Source: Enterobacteriaceae bacterium RIT714
GTDB lineage: Bacteria > Pseudomonadota > Gammaproteobacteria > Enterobacterales > Enterobacteriaceae
Direction of reading: 5' to 3'
Length of the DNA stretch: 45,766 nucleotides
Assembly: GCA_009668015.1 (NCBI GenBank)
Contig: WJYB01000017.1
Coordinates: 1-45,766, forward strand
Shown: one piece after another, positions 43,409 through 45,766 of the stretch
Numbering within the stretch: position 1 is the stretch's first letter
How the letters are laid out: each line of letters opens with the position of its first letter
Notes under the pieces: generated by a model
What the model was told of the DNA's origin: nothing
The model's input: only the letters and a program-made list of their open reading frames with translations
Databases searched by the model: none
Translations under genes and position numbers: made by a program

Positions 43409-45406
43409 TTAATAAGTAGATTCTACTTTGTCAGAGAAATGGGATTCATCGCTAAGCTCACCTGACTGCTCAGGAAGTTCGTTGTGCTGTTTCTTAGCAA
43501 GAGTACGTTCAAGGTCATACTCACCGCGCTTGTAGATAACAAGTAGAGTGTCATCATGCTCAACACCAAAGTAGTCGCACATCTCCCAAACATCTTCGAG
43601 AGTCATAATTTTCTTTGCGACATTTCGGCGAGAAATGTTGTAAACGCTAAAAATGGTTGCTACCACAAACTTATCTTCAGATAACTCTCCGGAACCAGGT
43701 GCTACAACGCGGTTAAACTCTAAATATTCCCCATTATCAATTTGTTGGGTGTGGGTTTTAGTTTTTTCTTTTTGAGTTCCGTCAGCGCGTGCCTTCTCGG
43801 GGTTATTGTAACTATCCCCATTGACCCAATGTGCCTTGATCCAGTTCTTGCCTTTACCTCGCATAGCTCGATTACCTTTGACGCTTGGCGCACCTTTAAT
43901 CGTGAACTCTTTGCGAATAATATCGATCGCCTGAAGAAGATACTTATCTTTTGTGTACTCGGTGAACGCTGCATCATCGTCAAGAAGTTTTGCGGGTACA
44001 GCAATGTAGCTATCAGTTTTATACGTTTCAACATCACCGATTGAGCGACGACGTTTGTATTTGATAGTTAACCCAACATCCAAACCGTTGACATGGTATT
44101 CTTGGCACACATCTTCAAAAAACTCTTTTAACCCTTCGAAATCAGACGCTGCTTGGTCAGAGCAGGTGTTTTCAAGATGGTCAAGGATACAAGCATAAGC
44201 CTCAGCTGCATTTAAGTTAGTGAAATGAGTTGAAGAGTTGTTTTCATGGTAACCACACGCCCTGCCAATGTTGGCTTGCACCACTGCTGCAACACTGGCA
44301 ACTGTACTATCCCACGTCGAGATGAGATTATTTTTCATCATCGCACCGAAGTTGATACCAGCTCGAGCTCCAGCAACAGTAATAGCGATTAGTTTTTCTT
44401 CGAACAACTGGGCATCATCAAACTCCTTTTTGAATTGCTCAATGCTGCAATGTTCATCTTCTGGTACCCCTGCTAATGAATTACCAATAATGTAAACAGC
44501 ATTCTCATCGATGCCTTGCGATATGAGAAGCTGCTTAGCTTCCATCGCCAAACCAGCGGGCACCCTTACGAGTGACCATCCCATACCTTTATGACTCAGA
44601 AATTGTTGAACAAACTCATCGCGTTGAACGGACTTGCAAAGGAAATTACGACTTTCATCCTCAAGGCCTTTGACCTTACTATTCATTAGCATCTCTCGGA
44701 CGCCGTAGTATTCATCGCTAGTTTTGTGGAATACCAGGCGGGTGTTAAAGTCCCGACGCAAGATTGAGTCTTTTAAGGCCGCTTCAGCAACATTTCGGGC
44801 TTGAGTTAATAGTTCTGCATCATTATCATCCTTGGCTTCTTGTTGAAGTTCTAGAGCTTCTTGATATTCAGTCTCTGCTCCATAGAGAGCACCGAAGGGG
44901 GTGGCAGAGATGAAGACGACTTTACAACTATCGTTCTCTTGTTCCAGGTAGTCGAAGATCCTACTGTATCGAACAGCAGTGACATTTGAGCCATAGTGAC
45001 ATTCATCAATAATAATTAGCTTAGGTGGATTGCCTTTAAATTCATTTTCCAATGCCTTTTCGAAGTTCACAAAATTACTGACGACAACATTCTTGGCAAG
45101 CTTGAGGTCTTCTTCAGCTTGTTCTTTGAGGGCGGTATCAGGTATTGTAACCAGGTAAAGTGTGTCTTTTAGCTGCTTACGATTGCAAATATCTGTCTCG
45201 GAGAGACTTAATCGCTGTAAGCAACACAGGGCTAGCGAAATGCCTGATTTACCTGCTTGCATTTCGGCGGCTGTCACTACTGCTCGCACATTGCCAGTTA
45301 AAGCATCAAATACTTTGGTAGCTGCTGTTACTTGGTGCTGATGTAGCGCTTCGCTCTGAAGAATAGAAAGTACTAGTTGTCGATGTTTTTGTGCTTGTGC
45401 GTTCAA
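43409..45406 (-). CDS. SF2-type ATPase/helicase, paralogue B
   Basis: A 665-aa paralogue of the next gene, with motif I AAEMQAGKS at 46-54, DECH at 134-137, SATPF at 167-171 and motif VI QANIGRACGY at 377-386. It differs by an insertion of about 35 residues (around 178-212) with coiled-coil-like, acidic and Gln-rich sequence (EALELQQEAKDDNDAELL), and a longer acidic tail. The start appears to be TTG at 45406, after AGGATGTAAAG; the next upstream ATG is followed at once by a stop. It is the first gene of the two-gene operon. A GGGGC-5-GCCCC stem lies between the two genes (near 43390). Confidence 0.85.
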   Translation of the reverse strand: MNAQAQKHRQLVLSILQSEALHQHQVTAATKVFDALTGNVRAVVTAAEMQAGKSGISLALCCLQRLSLSETDICNRKQLKDTLYLVTIPDTALKEQAEEDLKLAKNVVVSNFVNFEKALENEFKGNPPKLIIIDECHYGSNVTAVRYSRIFDYLEQENDSCKVVFISATPFGALYGAETEYQEALELQQEAKDDNDAELLTQARNVAEAALKDSILRRDFNTRLVFHKTSDEYYGVREMLMNSKVKGLEDESRNFLCKSVQRDEFVQQFLSHKGMGWSLVRVPAGLAMEAKQLLISQGIDENAVYIIGNSLAGVPEDEHCSIEQFKKEFDDAQLFEEKLIAITVAGARAGINFGAMMKNNLISTWDSTVASVAAVVQANIGRACGYHENNSSTHFTNLNAAEAYACILDHLENTCSDQAASDFEGLKEFFEDVCQEYHVNGLDVGLTIKYKRRRSIGDVETYKTDSYIAVPAKLLDDDAAFTEYTKDKYLLQAIDIIRKEFTIKGAPSVKGNRAMRGKGKNWIKAHWVNGDSYNNPEKARADGTQKEKTKTHTQQIDNGEYLEFNRVVAPGSGELSEDKFVVATIFSVYNISRRNVAKKIMTLEDVWEMCDYFGVEHDDTLLVIYKRGEYDLERTLAKKQHNELPEQSGELSDESHFSDKVESTY

Positions 45407-45766
45407 CTTTACATCCTGAATTTGTTTACGTTATTAATATTCGTAAGTGGTGTTTAGTTATCATGCGATAGAGTTCTATGTAACCAAACACTACGCAGAT
45501 GCAAATGTTGACAGCTCTACACACCGACTTTCCTGAATAAAGTTAGGTCTGGAAGCTTAGGGAACAGGTTTTTTGTTCTTATGGATGCCATTATGAGCGT
45601 TTTTTCTAGCTATTAAAGTGTAATATCTTCGTTTTGTTAAGCCTGTTGATGACCCATGCAACAGCGTGATTCTTTGATTCGTCGATCTGCCCCACCTGAA
45701 TCGCCACGGATAATCCAGACACTTCTGAGCCGTTGATAATACTGGTTTTCATATTCTGTCGGTGAC
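45407..45766. other. Non-coding stretch, with a possible gene end at the right edge
   Basis: It should contain the promoter of the ATPase pair, but no convincing hexamers were found. On the minus strand two overlapping short frames reach the right edge: 45637-45766 (stop at 45637, open at the edge; reads SPTEYENQYYQRLRSVWII in part) and 45606-45752 (48 aa, MKTSIINGSEVSG start). I cannot identify either; the first could be the end or start of a gene outside the window, the second a small hypothetical. Low confidence for both. Confidence 0.3.

Noticed and set aside
1..45766. CRISPR arrays, rRNA genes and intact insertion sequences
   Set aside because: No regularly spaced repeats, rRNA sequence or transposase with terminal repeats was seen; the short frames at the right edge are too incomplete to call a mobile element.

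Overview
The window looks like accessory chromosomal DNA of an Escherichia-like member of the Enterobacterales. The main reasons are a K-12 CP4-type prophage gene set (alpA, yagK/yfjJ-like, yfjP, yfjQ, klcA-like, radC-like, ypjJ, cbeA, cbtA) and a fragment that resembles the 3' end of the leucine tRNA gene leuX, followed by a tRNA-type terminator and a P4-type integrase gene. Everything here is inferred from reading sequence and motifs; no database search was run.

Layout. (1) 1-9398, minus strand: one tightly packed transcription unit. It holds a small XRE regulator, a complete type I restriction-modification system (hsdR-hsdM-hsdS), a Kiwa-like pair (kwaA-kwaB) and a reverse transcriptase that runs off the left edge. 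Neighbouring genes overlap or lie 2 to 12 bases apart. (2) 9682-11523, minus: a two-gene unit of a 239-aa unknown protein and an XRE/ImmA-IrrE metallopeptidase fusion, with a palindrome set exactly inside its promoter. (3) 11754-15229, plus: a type IV McrBC system whose McrB carries an EVE/PUA-like insertion. (4) 15391-17880, minus: an 829-aa orphan with a zinc ribbon and a nuclease-like C-terminal half. (5) 18229-19797, minus: a phosphoethanolamine-transferase-type membrane enzyme. (6) 20185-27366: a CP4/P4-like cryptic prophage core with an ArdB/KlcA anti-restriction protein and the CbeA/CbtA toxin-antitoxin pair. (7) 27563-27707: short repeats, a leuX-like remnant and a terminator, which I read as an attachment-site junction. 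(8) 27869-29128: an integrase gene broken by one in-frame amber codon. (9) 29254-41445, plus: a BREX cluster, brxA-brxB-brxC-pglX-GmrSD/BrxU-like-pglZ, with no brxL seen. (10) 41513-45406, minus: two tandem paralogous SF2-type ATPases, convergent with BREX. (11) 45407-45766: mostly non-coding.

How it fits together. I infer two defence islands stacked in tandem at a leuX-type site. The left one ends at the tRNA remnant; the right one starts with the damaged integrase. Together they would act against unmodified DNA (type I R-M, BREX), modified-cytosine DNA (McrBC, GmrSD/BrxU-like), and through membrane- or RT-based mechanisms (Kiwa-like pair, RT). The least explained parts, and the best candidates for new biology, are the hsd-Kiwa-RT supra-operon, the 829-aa protein, the XRE-ImmA pair with its 239-aa partner, and the tandem ATPases beside a BREX cluster that lacks brxL.
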